The notes beneath the pieces were generated by a model. That model had not been told where the DNA came from. It made no database searches and worked only from the letters and a program-made list of their open reading frames with translations. From the NCBI GenBank assembly GCA_947650285.1, contig CANTFL010000086.1:186001-250000 (forward strand): a DNA stretch of 64,000 nucleotides, read 5' to 3'. The first letter of the stretch is position 1. The number at the start of each line of letters is the position of its first letter. Position numbers and translations under genes: made by a program. Below are positions 1 through 9,801 of the stretch, in pieces. The DNA comes from Hyaloperonospora brassicae. Taxonomy: Eukaryota > Oomycota > Peronosporomycetes > Peronosporales > Peronosporaceae.

Positions 1-959
1 GCCGGTCCGTTGCTCTGGAGCTCGCTTTGCTTCCATCAATGGTACGATCTAGTCACTAAGATCAATAGGTGTGATACTGCGCTGGAATCGCTGTCGCATG
101 CATTGAATTGGCTGTGATATGCTCGTTTGAACAGGCAATCAGGTCCGCACAGGTATGGCCCTCGAGATCGACGGCGTCATTTATCGCGTTGGCAAGAACC
201 AGCACGTGAAACCAGGCAAGGGTGGCGCGTATGTGCAGGTACGTTTGATCACGGCCATATGCTGTGAGGATTTGTGCTTTGGGGCATGTGAGATGGCTTG
301 GGAATGCAGTGTCCTCTAATCAACGACGTTGTTGCAGGTTGAGTTGAAGGAGATCAAGAGTGGAGCCAAAGTGAACCGTCGCTTTCGAGCTGCGGAGACC
401 GTGACTAAAGCACCGCTGGGACCGGACGAGCAGTTCCAGTTCCTGTACTTTAACGGGGACCACCTCGTCATCATGCACAACACGACGTTCGATCAGGTGC
501 GTTGCGGGTCGTTGAAGCTGCCGAGTCGACATGGAGTCAATGGTGTACTGCGTTGCTTGCTGTGTTTGTGCGTAGATGGAGATTGAGCGCAGTCTTTTCT
601 CGGGTCGCCAACTCGAGTTTCTGCAGGAGGGCATGACGCTGTCGTTGCAGATCATTGAGAGCGACGTGCTGTGGGCAAACATGCCAGAGTACGTGACGCT
701 CGAAGTGACGGTACGTGCAGCTTGCAAACACCCACGGCCTTGTGTATCGTAGTCTCTGACGTCGTTTCGTGTCCGGGTCGTCTGTTTCGGTTGATTGTGC
801 TGGTAGAAAACCACCCCGAAAGGTGTGGCAGACACGGTGCTGAGCGTAAAGGACGCGACGCTGGAGAACGGTGCTGTTGTGAAGGTGCCACTGTTCATCG
901 AGATCGGCAATAAGGTCAAGGTGACCACAGACGACGGGTCGTACGTCGACAAATTGTAG
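1..959 (+). CDS. efp: Bacterial/organellar-type elongation factor P, 3' part of a spliced gene
   Basis: EF-P helps ribosomes form peptide bonds at difficult sites such as proline runs; a bacterial-type copy in a eukaryote normally acts in mitochondria or plastids. Visible exons: 1-41, 153-238, 338-496, 576-710 and 807-959, joined by GT-AG introns in matching phases. The joined product carries the EF-P N-terminal KOW-like signature (EIDGVIYRV, then QHVKPGKGGAYV, holding the lysine region modified in bacteria), then the central OB domain and the C-terminal domain with the family motif near KGVADTV, ending at TAG 957-959. The 5' exon or exons, including the start and any targeting peptide, lie outside the window. 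The next gene downstream is on the same strand. The family call is secure; organelle location is inferred from family knowledge. Confidence 0.9.
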
Positions 960-1654
960 AGCCGCTTTGCCTGCGTATCTCAGTATCGCCTGTCGACTTG
1001 GCAGCGCAACCGCGACTTTGAGCAGAAGCGATGCAGCTACGCAGCACAACACGGAAAAGTGATGTAAGCGTTTGACCGTTATCGACCCTTCACTGCCACT
1101 TTCTGTCGACAGCGTCATGCCGATGGCTAGTCGTAAGCCGACTAGCCAGCGCTACGACGGCGCCACTGTGCCGCAACAGGCGCCATACATTGGTAGTATC
1201 TGTGCTCATCACAGCTGCTGCAGAAAGAGACGTAGGTGCGGTAGACACGAGCACTCCCAGCTGAGATCAATTGGGGGTCATGAAACACCCGTCCGTGGCT
1301 GACAGCACGTCCAGATTCGAGCACGAGTGGGTACTTACAAGTGCTTCTCATTCCAAAGAGCTTCAAAGTCCGATGCTTGTCAATATGGCTTCACGATCAT
1401 TCGTACTTAATGTGCGTATCCTCGAAAAGTATCCTACGCACATCACTTTTGCTTTTGCGAGAAGTACCGGAGCTGCTGAGAGTCCGTCCTGCAGTAGAAT
1501 ACATAGAAACCGCCATGCCAACGACGTGGACAAAGCACATACTCGGTTGACCGTTCGTTCCTTGTCATCTTGCTCTCGCCTTGCTTGCTTGGCCATGTGC
1601 GCGGCGATAGAGTGGGCATAACGAGCGATGACGTTCATGTCGTTTTCTACACAG

Positions 1655-2336
1655 TGATCGCCGTAGCTGTTCTGTGTGCGACGTACCGTCTTTTTCAACT
1701 TGAACACAAGCGCGACCAGCGTCAAACAGACATTGAGCACAACGTACGTCCTGTTCGTCGATTCTTCTCGTCTTCCTGCAATGCGTTTCTCTGTTTGCCA
1801 CTTGACACCTCCTGTTCCTTGTTGCAGTTTGACAACGTCGTCGACCTGCTGCAGACGCACTTGGACTCCAAGTACCGCGTACTTCGCGTCGTTCCATCAC
1901 CGCATTCCGTCATCACGTTGCACGCCATTGTGATCAATAGCGGAGTTGCGGTCCCTCACGTGGGTACGTCCGACCTTGTGGAACGAGCTACAGCTTGCGA
2001 GGTTCTCATAGAGCAGCTTGTTCGTTTCGTCGTCCTAGAAGCTGAAGTGATTGTCGATCAGCAACATGTGCTGGACCAACAACGCAAACACACGGACCAA
2101 CGACGACGGGCGCGCCATCCATTGCCGTTTGTGCGCTTTCACGTGCACGATGCGGGTGCGATGACGCCGATTGCCGAGGTCTCGTTCCTGGTGCTTGTGT
2201 GATGATGAAGCGGATGTGTGTGATCGAGACGCTGACGTTGTGTCGCGTGTTTGTGCAGATGCTTCAACAACGGAATCTCATTGCACCGTACAAACGAAGC
2301 CATCCGCCGACGCAGCGCGAGCAAGTTACAGGTTGA
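1655..2336 (+). CDS. Unidentified small protein with an N-terminal membrane segment (first exon not found)
   Basis: An open frame is interrupted by one clear intron, 1744-1827 (gtacgt...ttgcag, 84 bp, phase 0). A second likely intron begins near 2179 or 2191 and ends at 2259, after which the frame runs to TGA 2334-2336. The product starts with a hydrophobic stretch of about 17 residues followed by a basic segment, then a soluble region rich in Val, Leu and Glu, and a short basic tail. No ATG lies in this frame before the hydrophobic stretch. A strong acceptor at 1643-1654 suggests that an upstream exon in 1070-1640 carries the start. I do not recognise the family. The stop overlaps the 3' end of the convergent PP2C gene by 11 bases. 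Confidence 0.5.
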
Positions 2337-3744
2337 ACATGTCGATCTCGTCGTCTGACCCATTGCCAACGAGTGAATCTGCAGAGGTCAAGCCCTTGTC
2401 ACCTGTGCAAGCCCTTGCTTTGGCCTTTTTGCTGGTATCGATCGCTTGCTGTAGCTGAGCGTCCGTCTTCCACGCGAATTGGACCACCGTGGCGGTGAGA
2501 TTGTCTAGGCTCCCTTTCTTGTAGGCAGCCTTTACGATCGCGTCTGCCGCAGCTTTTGCATCGTGAAAGTGCGGCAGGGCGATATCAACGACATCTTGCT
2601 CACTCATGACGTCCCAGATGCCATCGCAGGCTAAGACGAGGAACAAGTCGTCAGCGAGCACTTGGAATCGCGCCACCTCTGGCTCACACGACACGAGCGG
2701 CGTCGGATGTTTCAGCGACTGATCGCCAAATGCACGTGAGACGGCCAAATGTGTCGACACTTCACGATGCATGGACAGCCCAGCTCCTGCTGCAGAGTAC
2801 ACGCGAGAAATGCCTGCAATCTTGCCCACAAAGCCACCTGCCTTTTCAATCCGCTGCTTTTCATCCGGGCGATCGGGTTTATGGTCACTCGTGAGCGGCA
2901 CACCTCGACCACCTCGGCACATGACTGCTCGGCAGTCACCTACGTTCACGGCGTAAAAGCTCAGCTCGTTGTTCGCCTCGCTTGTCGCCGCAGTTTCGTC
3001 GGCATTGAAGTTGGCCGAGTCAGCTAAGAACCAAACCAAGAGAGCCGTGGATCCGTCTCGTGACGGGTTCTTTTGCAAGATCTGCGCATCCACTCGCCTG
3101 AACGAATCCTTGAACGATTTCAACAGGCAGCTGTGCTGTCTACTGCACCACTGCCACCTACTTCTCCGGCGGTCTGCTTCTTCCACATCGATTTGCTTCG
3201 TTTCGCTTTCCATTTGCGCGATAGCCTGCGAGAGCTGGTCGGCTAGCACGCGTAAGCCGTCAGCAGAGCTTTCAGCATCTGGCACGCTAGTATCGGACCT
3301 CATGGTCTCTACTTCTGCGAATTGCTGGCGCAGGATCGTTGCTTGTCTCTCCAGAGCGTCCTTGCGGGCTTCTTCTTGCACCGACTGATCTCGAGAACAG
3401 TGTAAACTAGCGAGCGCTTTCTCCCCGATCACCTGTTTCATCACTGAAGCAGCGGTCTTCACCAACTGCCGCGACAAAAACTCCGCTGTAAATGTCCCGC
3501 CGTGGCCATCGAAGATACCAAACACTGGGCCGAGAAAGACGTCAACGGACGATACATATCGGTCTTCGTTACTAGTTTTCATCCCTGCCCAGGACTCCGT
3601 CCCGAATCGCAGTCCACAGGTCGACATGTGTTCGTGCTGTTTCTGCTCTGCCCGATCTGACTTGACTACGTTACGAAGGGCACGACGCGCCTTTTCGTTC
3701 ATGTCTTCTTCGACATTGTCACCGTCACGGATTTTCCGCTTCAT
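2326..3744 (-). CDS. PP2C-family (PPM) serine/threonine protein phosphatase
   Basis: Metal-dependent Ser/Thr phosphatase of the PP2C/PPM fold, apparently without introns. The family motifs appear in order: NEDR, then DGHGG (metal binding), GDCR, DHKP, SRAFGD, CDGIWDV and DNLT. The aspartates expected to bind the two catalytic Mn/Mg ions are present in DGHGG, CDG and DN. An insertion of roughly 140 residues between DGHGG and GDCR is charged and probably helical, which is longer than in minimal PP2Cs. The frame is open upstream to 3828 without an ATG; the first in-frame Met is at 3744, giving about 472 residues. The N-terminal 60 residues are basic and low in complexity. Cytosolic or nuclear location is likely, since no signal peptide or membrane segment is seen. 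The substrate is unknown. Confidence 0.92.
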   Translation of the reverse strand: MKRKIRDGDNVEEDMNEKARRALRNVVKSDRAEQKQHEHMSTCGLRFGTESWAGMKTSNEDRYVSSVDVFLGPVFGIFDGHGGTFTAEFLSRQLVKTAASVMKQVIGEKALASLHCSRDQSVQEEARKDALERQATILRQQFAEVETMRSDTSVPDAESSADGLRVLADQLSQAIAQMESETKQIDVEEADRRRSRWQWCSRQHSCLLKSFKDSFRRVDAQILQKNPSRDGSTALLVWFLADSANFNADETAATSEANNELSFYAVNVGDCRAVMCRGGRGVPLTSDHKPDRPDEKQRIEKAGGFVGKIAGISRVYSAAGAGLSMHREVSTHLAVSRAFGDQSLKHPTPLVSCEPEVARFQVLADDLFLVLACDGIWDVMSEQDVVDIALPHFHDAKAAADAIVKAAYKKGSLDNLTATVVQFAWKTDAQLQQAIDTSKKAKARACTGDKGLTSADSLVGNGSDDEIDMFNL

Positions 3745-3987
3745 CAGGCTATGCGTACTCGACTGGTGACCGTCAAGAGGTGTTTGACGACCACTCCTGT
3801 TTCGGTGGTTCGTCGTCCCATGGACCAAATGTCGGGCCCGTCTGCTTTCTGAGCACTAAACATGAACGTCAGTCAACCTTCATCTATTCTGCACAAGGAG
3901 TAACGTAGGTAGGTACGAAAGTACTCAACAGCGTGAACTCGAAGTCCCGATCTTGCTCGCAGCGAACTCGTCAGCCCACGGTCGACA

Positions 3988-6268
3988 TCACAAAGCAGTG
4001 GGCAAATGCTGGCAGACGGTCAGAGCACACGTTAGTATCAAGCGCAACGAATGTAACATAGCTTCCGCTCGAAGGACGTACATGGAGTCGGGATGCGTTT
4101 TGGGCCATCGGACCCACAGATCTTCCACTGCTTGCAAAACACTCTCATGGAGCACAAGCACACAAATCGCATCGTACCCGCCGGCTGGAAACGTTGAAAG
4201 TTAGCGCGCAAGCACATAGCAGCATGTATGAACGCACGACCATACCTCCAGGCACTCCAGCAAGCAACACACCAGGAATCGCTAACGTTGCGTCTAGGAT
4301 CGCTGTTTGTTCTGGTGGCTCAATTGCGACTCCGGCAGATATTCCCATTTCACTTTGATGTCGTGCAGACGAAATTGTCAGTTTGTTTTATACACATATG
4401 ACAAGTGCTGCAAAGACACGTCGAAACAGCCAGCGCACTTACCGCATCAGTTGTCGAAGGCCTGCGTAGGCGACGCTTACTCTCGTGAGCGCAGCCCCAA
4501 CATCAGCATCTTTCATACTCCACTGTAAGTACAAATAGCATCGATCAATTTGGTCGTGAGATAGCCAAAGCCTAGCCTGGAGGAACGACACTGTGCTTAC
4601 CTGGTTGCGGCTTACAGCAGCCATCTCTTTCCAATCGCGTACGGTGAAGCTAGTCTCCAAATCGCAGATTTCAGCAAAACCACGCTCAACATCCATGGTA
4701 TGGCTATGGATAGCATCCATCACTCGCGCTGCGTGCTCAGGATGATCTTTTTGCCACTTCAACACTTGCCGGACCATTGACACAGTCGCCGATCCGGATG
4801 ACACGTCTCCCATCATCATGTGGAAGGTAGAAGGCAATCGAACAGGTTTCTGCGGCACAGACTTTCGTCAGAATGCGTAAGCTCAACACTGAGGAGCAAA
4901 TGTTACCACGCGATCAGAAGTGTTCCACAATGCGTGGTCTGTGATGCAAAGCGCAATCCTCTCCGGCTCTATCGCGTTTTCGGACGTGAACGTGTCCAAG
5001 ACTGACACTGGAAATCGGGTATACGACTGCGAACCAAAGCATGCTGCCGATACGTCGAAGCCGCTGCCAATCTGTTGTTCATATCCCAACCACCCGTTTA
5101 TCCATCGATCGTCCAGCAGCGAGAAGAAAATAACAACAGCAGCACTACGTACTTTGCGCTGGACGTAGCAGTGACTCAACTGGGCCAAATTATGCACCAG
5201 CTCCAGATCCCTCTGCCGTTCCTCAACGCTTATAGCCGGCACAAAGAACGTCACGAGGGCTGCAACAAGTGACGTCACGAGAGCAGCAGAGCTCCCCATT
5301 CCTGTCTTCAATGCAACAAACTCGCCACCTCGATCTGCACGTATGCACGATCAGCACCGTCGCAAAGCGTGTCCATATTTGAAACCCCTACCTTCCATCG
5401 TAGGGGGAAGGAAGGCATCAAGTGCCTTCAAGCTGTCGCGGCAAAGTGGCTGCTTGGCATCTTGCAGCTAGTCAGGCACCACGTGCATCGTTAGTATATC
5501 CACGACAACCTTCTTCCTCCTCCGTTTTGTCTCTCAACGCTCTCGCACTCTCTGCACTTGAGAATAAAAGTCATTGTCGCCCCAAAGTCGAACGTGCACA
5601 CGCTTCTTCGTCTTCACGAGCTTCCGAAACGTGTCTGCACTCTTGAACTCGCTCAGCCCAGCGGTTCCATTCACCGCACACAACACGGTGTCTTCAATGT
5701 ACACATTGCGGTGCGAGCTCTTCCTACCACATGCCACATACGCCGTCGTCCACATCCACGTCACTCAATTGTCACCTGACGACTGCCACACATGAGCACT
5801 GTATCACCTGAGCTGGAATCGCAACGATCGTCCGTCATCGCGCTTTTCTTCGATCCAGCCATCAATCCGCTGCTTGAATTGATCACTCTCCACTGTCAAC
5901 GGGAACAACGGACGCCAATCGCCTGACGCTGTGCCCACGGCAGTGTCAGGTTCGATACCCTGTACAAACGTATATTTCAACACGAATCAAATTACGATCA
6001 GAAAATGCAATTTATTGAACAATATAACAATGACGCGACAATAGAACAATAATGCGACAAAATAACGCGACAATACTGCGTAGCAATAATTGCATTGAAC
6101 ACGGGCGCCTCGATGCACAGGGCAGTGCTTGTGTCGTACCTGAGCCTCCACTTGCGCATAGAACCTCGCAGTCGTCGACAGCACGATGCCCGTGTATTGC
6201 TCCTGAAGTACCACATACCCGCCCGCAAGCAGCACTTTGCCAGGCGCAGACACACACGTTGACTGCAT
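3988..6268 (-). CDS. ERG8: Phosphomevalonate kinase (GHMP kinase family), spliced
   Basis: Phosphorylates 5-phosphomevalonate to 5-diphosphomevalonate in the cytosolic mevalonate pathway for isoprenoids. Exon 1 (6140-6268) begins with ATG 6268 and encodes the GHMP N-terminal signature [14 protein letters not shown]. Later exons encode the ATP-binding glycine motif [13 protein letters not shown] (near 5300), GSGFDVSAA (near 5080), and the PMK block around [17 protein letters not shown] (near 4830). The C-terminal GVPGAGGYDA motif is completed across intron 4195-4245. The stop is TGA at 3988-3990. I count seven or eight exons separated by short introns, some only about 50 bp. It is divergent from the SS18-like gene with 212 bp between starts, suggesting a shared promoter. 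Oomycetes that lack sterol synthesis still need this pathway for dolichol, ubiquinone and prenylation. Confidence 0.87.
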
Positions 6269-6480
6269 GCGCGGCAACGGCCGGCGGTATCGATCGCACT
6301 TAGCACCACTTAGAGCGATTACTTTAGCCCACGTAAAACCCACGGGCGACTCGAGCGTGGGTGGGTGGGTGGGTGGGCGATTAGGTCTTGTGTGTTTCCA
6401 AGTGATTAAACCAACATCCCACCGTCGCTCGTGATTGGCTGAGCGCTCCGGCCTTCGTCCATACCATTAGTCTCTATCGC
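6269..6480. promoter_or_regulatory. Putative bidirectional promoter with a GTGG repeat
   Basis: The 212 bp lie between the divergent start codons of the phosphomevalonate kinase and SS18-like genes. They hold a (GTGG)n tract at about 6357-6376. No TATA box is obvious. Its role is inferred from position only. Confidence 0.4.
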
Positions 6481-8212
6481 ATGGCGTCCTTCTCGATGCC
6501 GTACGTGACGCTTTGCGCTGCCCGTGCGCCCCACGACGAGGCCCTCACCCACTGCCTCTCTGTCTCTCGTGTGTCGAACAGGGAGCAGTACCTCAATCCG
6601 CTGCAACAGCGCGCGGCTGCCGCAGCGCAGGTGCGTAAACAGACCACTCGCTCGAGTCGTACCGTCCGTCACAGTGGATTCTGACTTACCGATATTCGCT
6701 ATGGCTTTTGTAGGCTCTATTGGCTCCAGGACGGTCGATATCACAACGAGAGATCCAGACGATGCTGGAGAAAAACGAGGCGGCGCTGAGGGGCTGGAAC
6801 GTGCTGCATAAACAACAGCGTACGTCAGTGTAGAGCGCAACTGCCATTCGAACGTATGTCGACTGCGTGACTGACTTTTAGTATGATGCTGCTGTGTGGA
6901 ACTGTGCTGCGTGTTTGTGCTCCTATTTTCGTGCTACATGGTCGACTCGTGTGGCCTCGCAGCTGCCAAGGCAAACGCTGCCGAGCACAAAGAGTGGGTG
7001 CGAAGATGTGTGACGTATCGGAAACAGATTGGAGCTAGACTCGAGGTGCTGGCCTCGCTCGCGGACAAGCAGATTGCTCTGGAAGACGAAAAAAGTGGCG
7101 GACAAAAAGCTACGCCCTCGTCAACAGCAGCAGTAGCAGCAGCAGCAGCAGCTCCAAGAAAAGCAAAGACGTCGCGGAAACCAGCGCTGGCAGCTGTAAG
7201 TGCTGCGGTCTCGCGTGCCCAGCAACATTTGGCGTCTGTTGCTCCTCGGCCGGTATATGCTCCGCAACAGGCTCCGACGACGTCAACGCCAATACGACCT
7301 GCATCGACACGGTCGACGTCGATGATGGCGTCGCACACGGCCACGCCAACGCCGCCGACTATGTTTCCTGATCCCCCGATGCCTGTCGGATTTACGTCTG
7401 TGAGTCCGAGCATGTTTTTTCCATCGGGACAAATGAATCCAATGCAAACGTCGGCTGGATTCACGTCAGTCACGTCGATGGCGGCCTCTGGTGTCGCAAC
7501 GTCGGCCCACGGCTATTCGATGAGCTCCAGCGGCCAAACGCTTACGCCGAATGCGTATATGACTTCCACTAGCGGACCTCCTAGTTTGTCTGCAGGATAT
7601 GTGAATCAGCAAAACTACATGATGGGCGGCGGCATGATGAACCTCCAACAGCAGCAGTATATGTCCATGCCGATGCCTATGAACCTGGCGGGTGGAAACA
7701 TGTATGACCCGAATTATGGCATACCTGCTGTACCAGCATCCACGAACATATACAGCAGTGGAAGCAGCAACAATAGAAATAGTGATAGCAACTTCCCCAT
7801 GGATCCATTTGTCACTCCACTCGGATTCGGCTCTGATGTAAGTTTCGGATCATCTGGGTACCCTATGGATGGTATGGTGGGCATGCCCATGCAGCAACAA
7901 GAACACCAGATGATGGGATCCATGAACGGAGCCAATTTTGGAGCACCTATGGTGACAAACAATTTCGGATATGGAGCAGGCGTTGACATGCCGGCGTCGT
8001 CATCGCAAAGTATGATGCCGCAACCGTTGCCGATACATCAGTTTCAGCCAGCGCCGCAACACTTTCCGCAACAGGCCCAGCTTCCGCAGCAGTTACCACC
8101 TCAAACTGGGGCAAACGCGATGAGCTGGTCTCTAGATTCTGTGGTGTATGGTGAGAACAACGTGAATATCTTTGAAGGGTTGACAGACGATGCGTTCTTT
8201 CCGATGCAATGA
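6481..8212 (+). CDS. SS18/GIF-like (SSXT domain) chromatin-remodelling cofactor
   Basis: Exons 6481-6500, 6582-6630, 6714-6819 and 6963-8212 join in frame through GT-AG introns. The N-terminal 90 residues match the SSXT helical domain: an alanine/glutamine-rich helix, then IQ-ML-KNEAAL, then a second helix ending in YRKQIGARLEVLASLADKQ. This resembles the tyrosine-glutamine and leucine-alanine pattern of SS18 and plant GIF/AN3. The remaining 340 residues are rich in Met, Gln, Pro, Ser and Gly, like the QPGY transactivation region of that family. Such proteins are nuclear and bind SWI/SNF ATPase complexes. Protein length is about 475 residues. It shares an upstream region with the divergent kinase gene. 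The domain call rests on pattern similarity, so the SWI/SNF role is inferred. Confidence 0.7.
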
Positions 8213-9800
8213 GCAATTTACCCTTGACTGAGTCAAGTGTTCAAGTGGCCGCTTGCTGGGCCATCGCATTCTTTGCAAACGCGATCCAGCTGTATAACCG
8301 CTCTAGACACAATGTGCTGAGGCGCAAGCAATTGATGGCGACATATGCCGGGACGCGACGCTCACACGCTCGACGCGATTGTTTCCGACAAGGTCGTTGG
8401 TTTCATGTGGCTCCGATTTGGACTCACGTGCAGTTATAGCAGCACGAGCTCCACGGTCAATAAGCAGAGTGGTGAGCTTGAGCGACGGAAATGTGTCAAC
8501 CTCGACCAACAAACAGTCGAACCGGCACGTGCTTGGGTCGATCGAGGCTGCCGTCGAACCTTTCAGACATACGCGGTCAGAACGACATGTTGCAGTGCGC
8601 GTGTGCTATCACGAGTGTGACTTACTGGATCAGGATGCTTTGTACGGCTACTGTGGTGCAGCGGATCTGCCGCCACATGATGGCAGGTCGGTCTGGGCTG
8701 GAAACCCGTCGAAGCTTTGCTCCGCAATCAAGTATCGGCATTTGTATTGCAGCGTTACGAAGCTGGCGGTGGAGTCCATGCTGTGTATGCTGCGATGTTT
8801 ACTGAAGAGTAACACGTGTCAGGGTCGAAGCAAGGGACAGGTCAGCTTCGAAGGTGCTGGCACGAATTGCCAGCGACGACCGATCACGCGAGAAACTACT
8901 ACTGGTAGAGGTCAACTGGAAAGACTTGGCAGCTCTATTGCTGGGTTGTTGCTCGTCGACCGGACAGATAGCTGTGGACACACTTTTTGTGTACCGAACG
9001 ATGTCTGCAGGTGCCGAAAAGCGCTTTTGCAGCTGATACTGTGCTGCTTCATTGCGACGACAGCGGACGATTTGACGAGATGGGTGGTGAGTGGTCGTTT
9101 GATTCGGATAGAGCGAGTGCCAGCATGGAGACGGAAGGTTTACTTTGTGACGCCGCAACGTCACGGTTCCAGATTCACCTGTGCAAGTGCCAGAAGTCTA
9201 CAAACAAGTTGCGAAGCGTGTTCTCCTGAGAGCGGTTCCAGGCAGTTTGTATGACGTCATTTGTCGCGGCACGTGCGAGGGCGTCGAAGTACTACTACCC
9301 AACCAACTTCCGTGCCGGTAGTTGATTTGGGTTGGTACAATACGAAGAGGACCGACCTATTCGGCAATGTAAGAAGAGTGCCGTGTTGCGACGAATGGCA
9401 ACGATATGTGCCTTTTGGAGAATGCGAGTGCCAAGAAACACATGAGACGTGTGGGCCCGTATCCCATACTTTCACGTGGAACATCGGAAGACGAGTAGGA
9501 GGCCACGATCAGTCGTGCTGATCACTTGCTCGGGCAAAAGACTTGAGGTGCTGTCGTCTGCCGTTTGCATGTGAGACTTTGACCGGCGCCATAGTGCCTG
9601 CATGGATCATGGAAATCGCGCTTTTCCGGAACAAGCGCCATCTGATGTTGACCTGCCCGCGCCACTGCTTGGCCTGTAGACGCAGGAAGAAAGTATTCCA
9701 CAGTGAAAGTGGTGGAATTGCTGTTACTTCTTACGCTCCTGTTGCAGCAATGTACTTGTTATCGTCCTAGTACTCTCGCGGAGCAGGCGCTGTCAACGCG
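8213..9800 (+). pseudogene. Decayed protein-coding stretch of unknown family
   Basis: Protein-like translation jumps among all three plus-strand frames over short distances, with no plausible introns at most jumps. Examples are about 8420-8680 in one frame, 8681-8805 in a second, 8854-9036 in a third, 9037-9120 back in the second, and 9150-9330 in the third. At about 9030 the switch looks like a single-base indel at ttttgcagctgat. In-frame stops also occur. The longest open frame (8379-9254) mixes plausible and implausible sequence, so I do not call it an intact gene. The family was not recognised. Confidence 0.4.
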
Positions 9801-9801
9801 C

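Noticed and set aside
5947..5957. A tRNA B-box-like ggttcgatacc
   Set aside because: It lies inside a kinase exon with no A box or acceptor stem at the right distance.
8379..9254. A 291-codon plus-strand frame as an intact gene
   Set aside because: It mixes plausible and implausible segments, lacks a supported start, and better protein-like sequence continues in the other frames.
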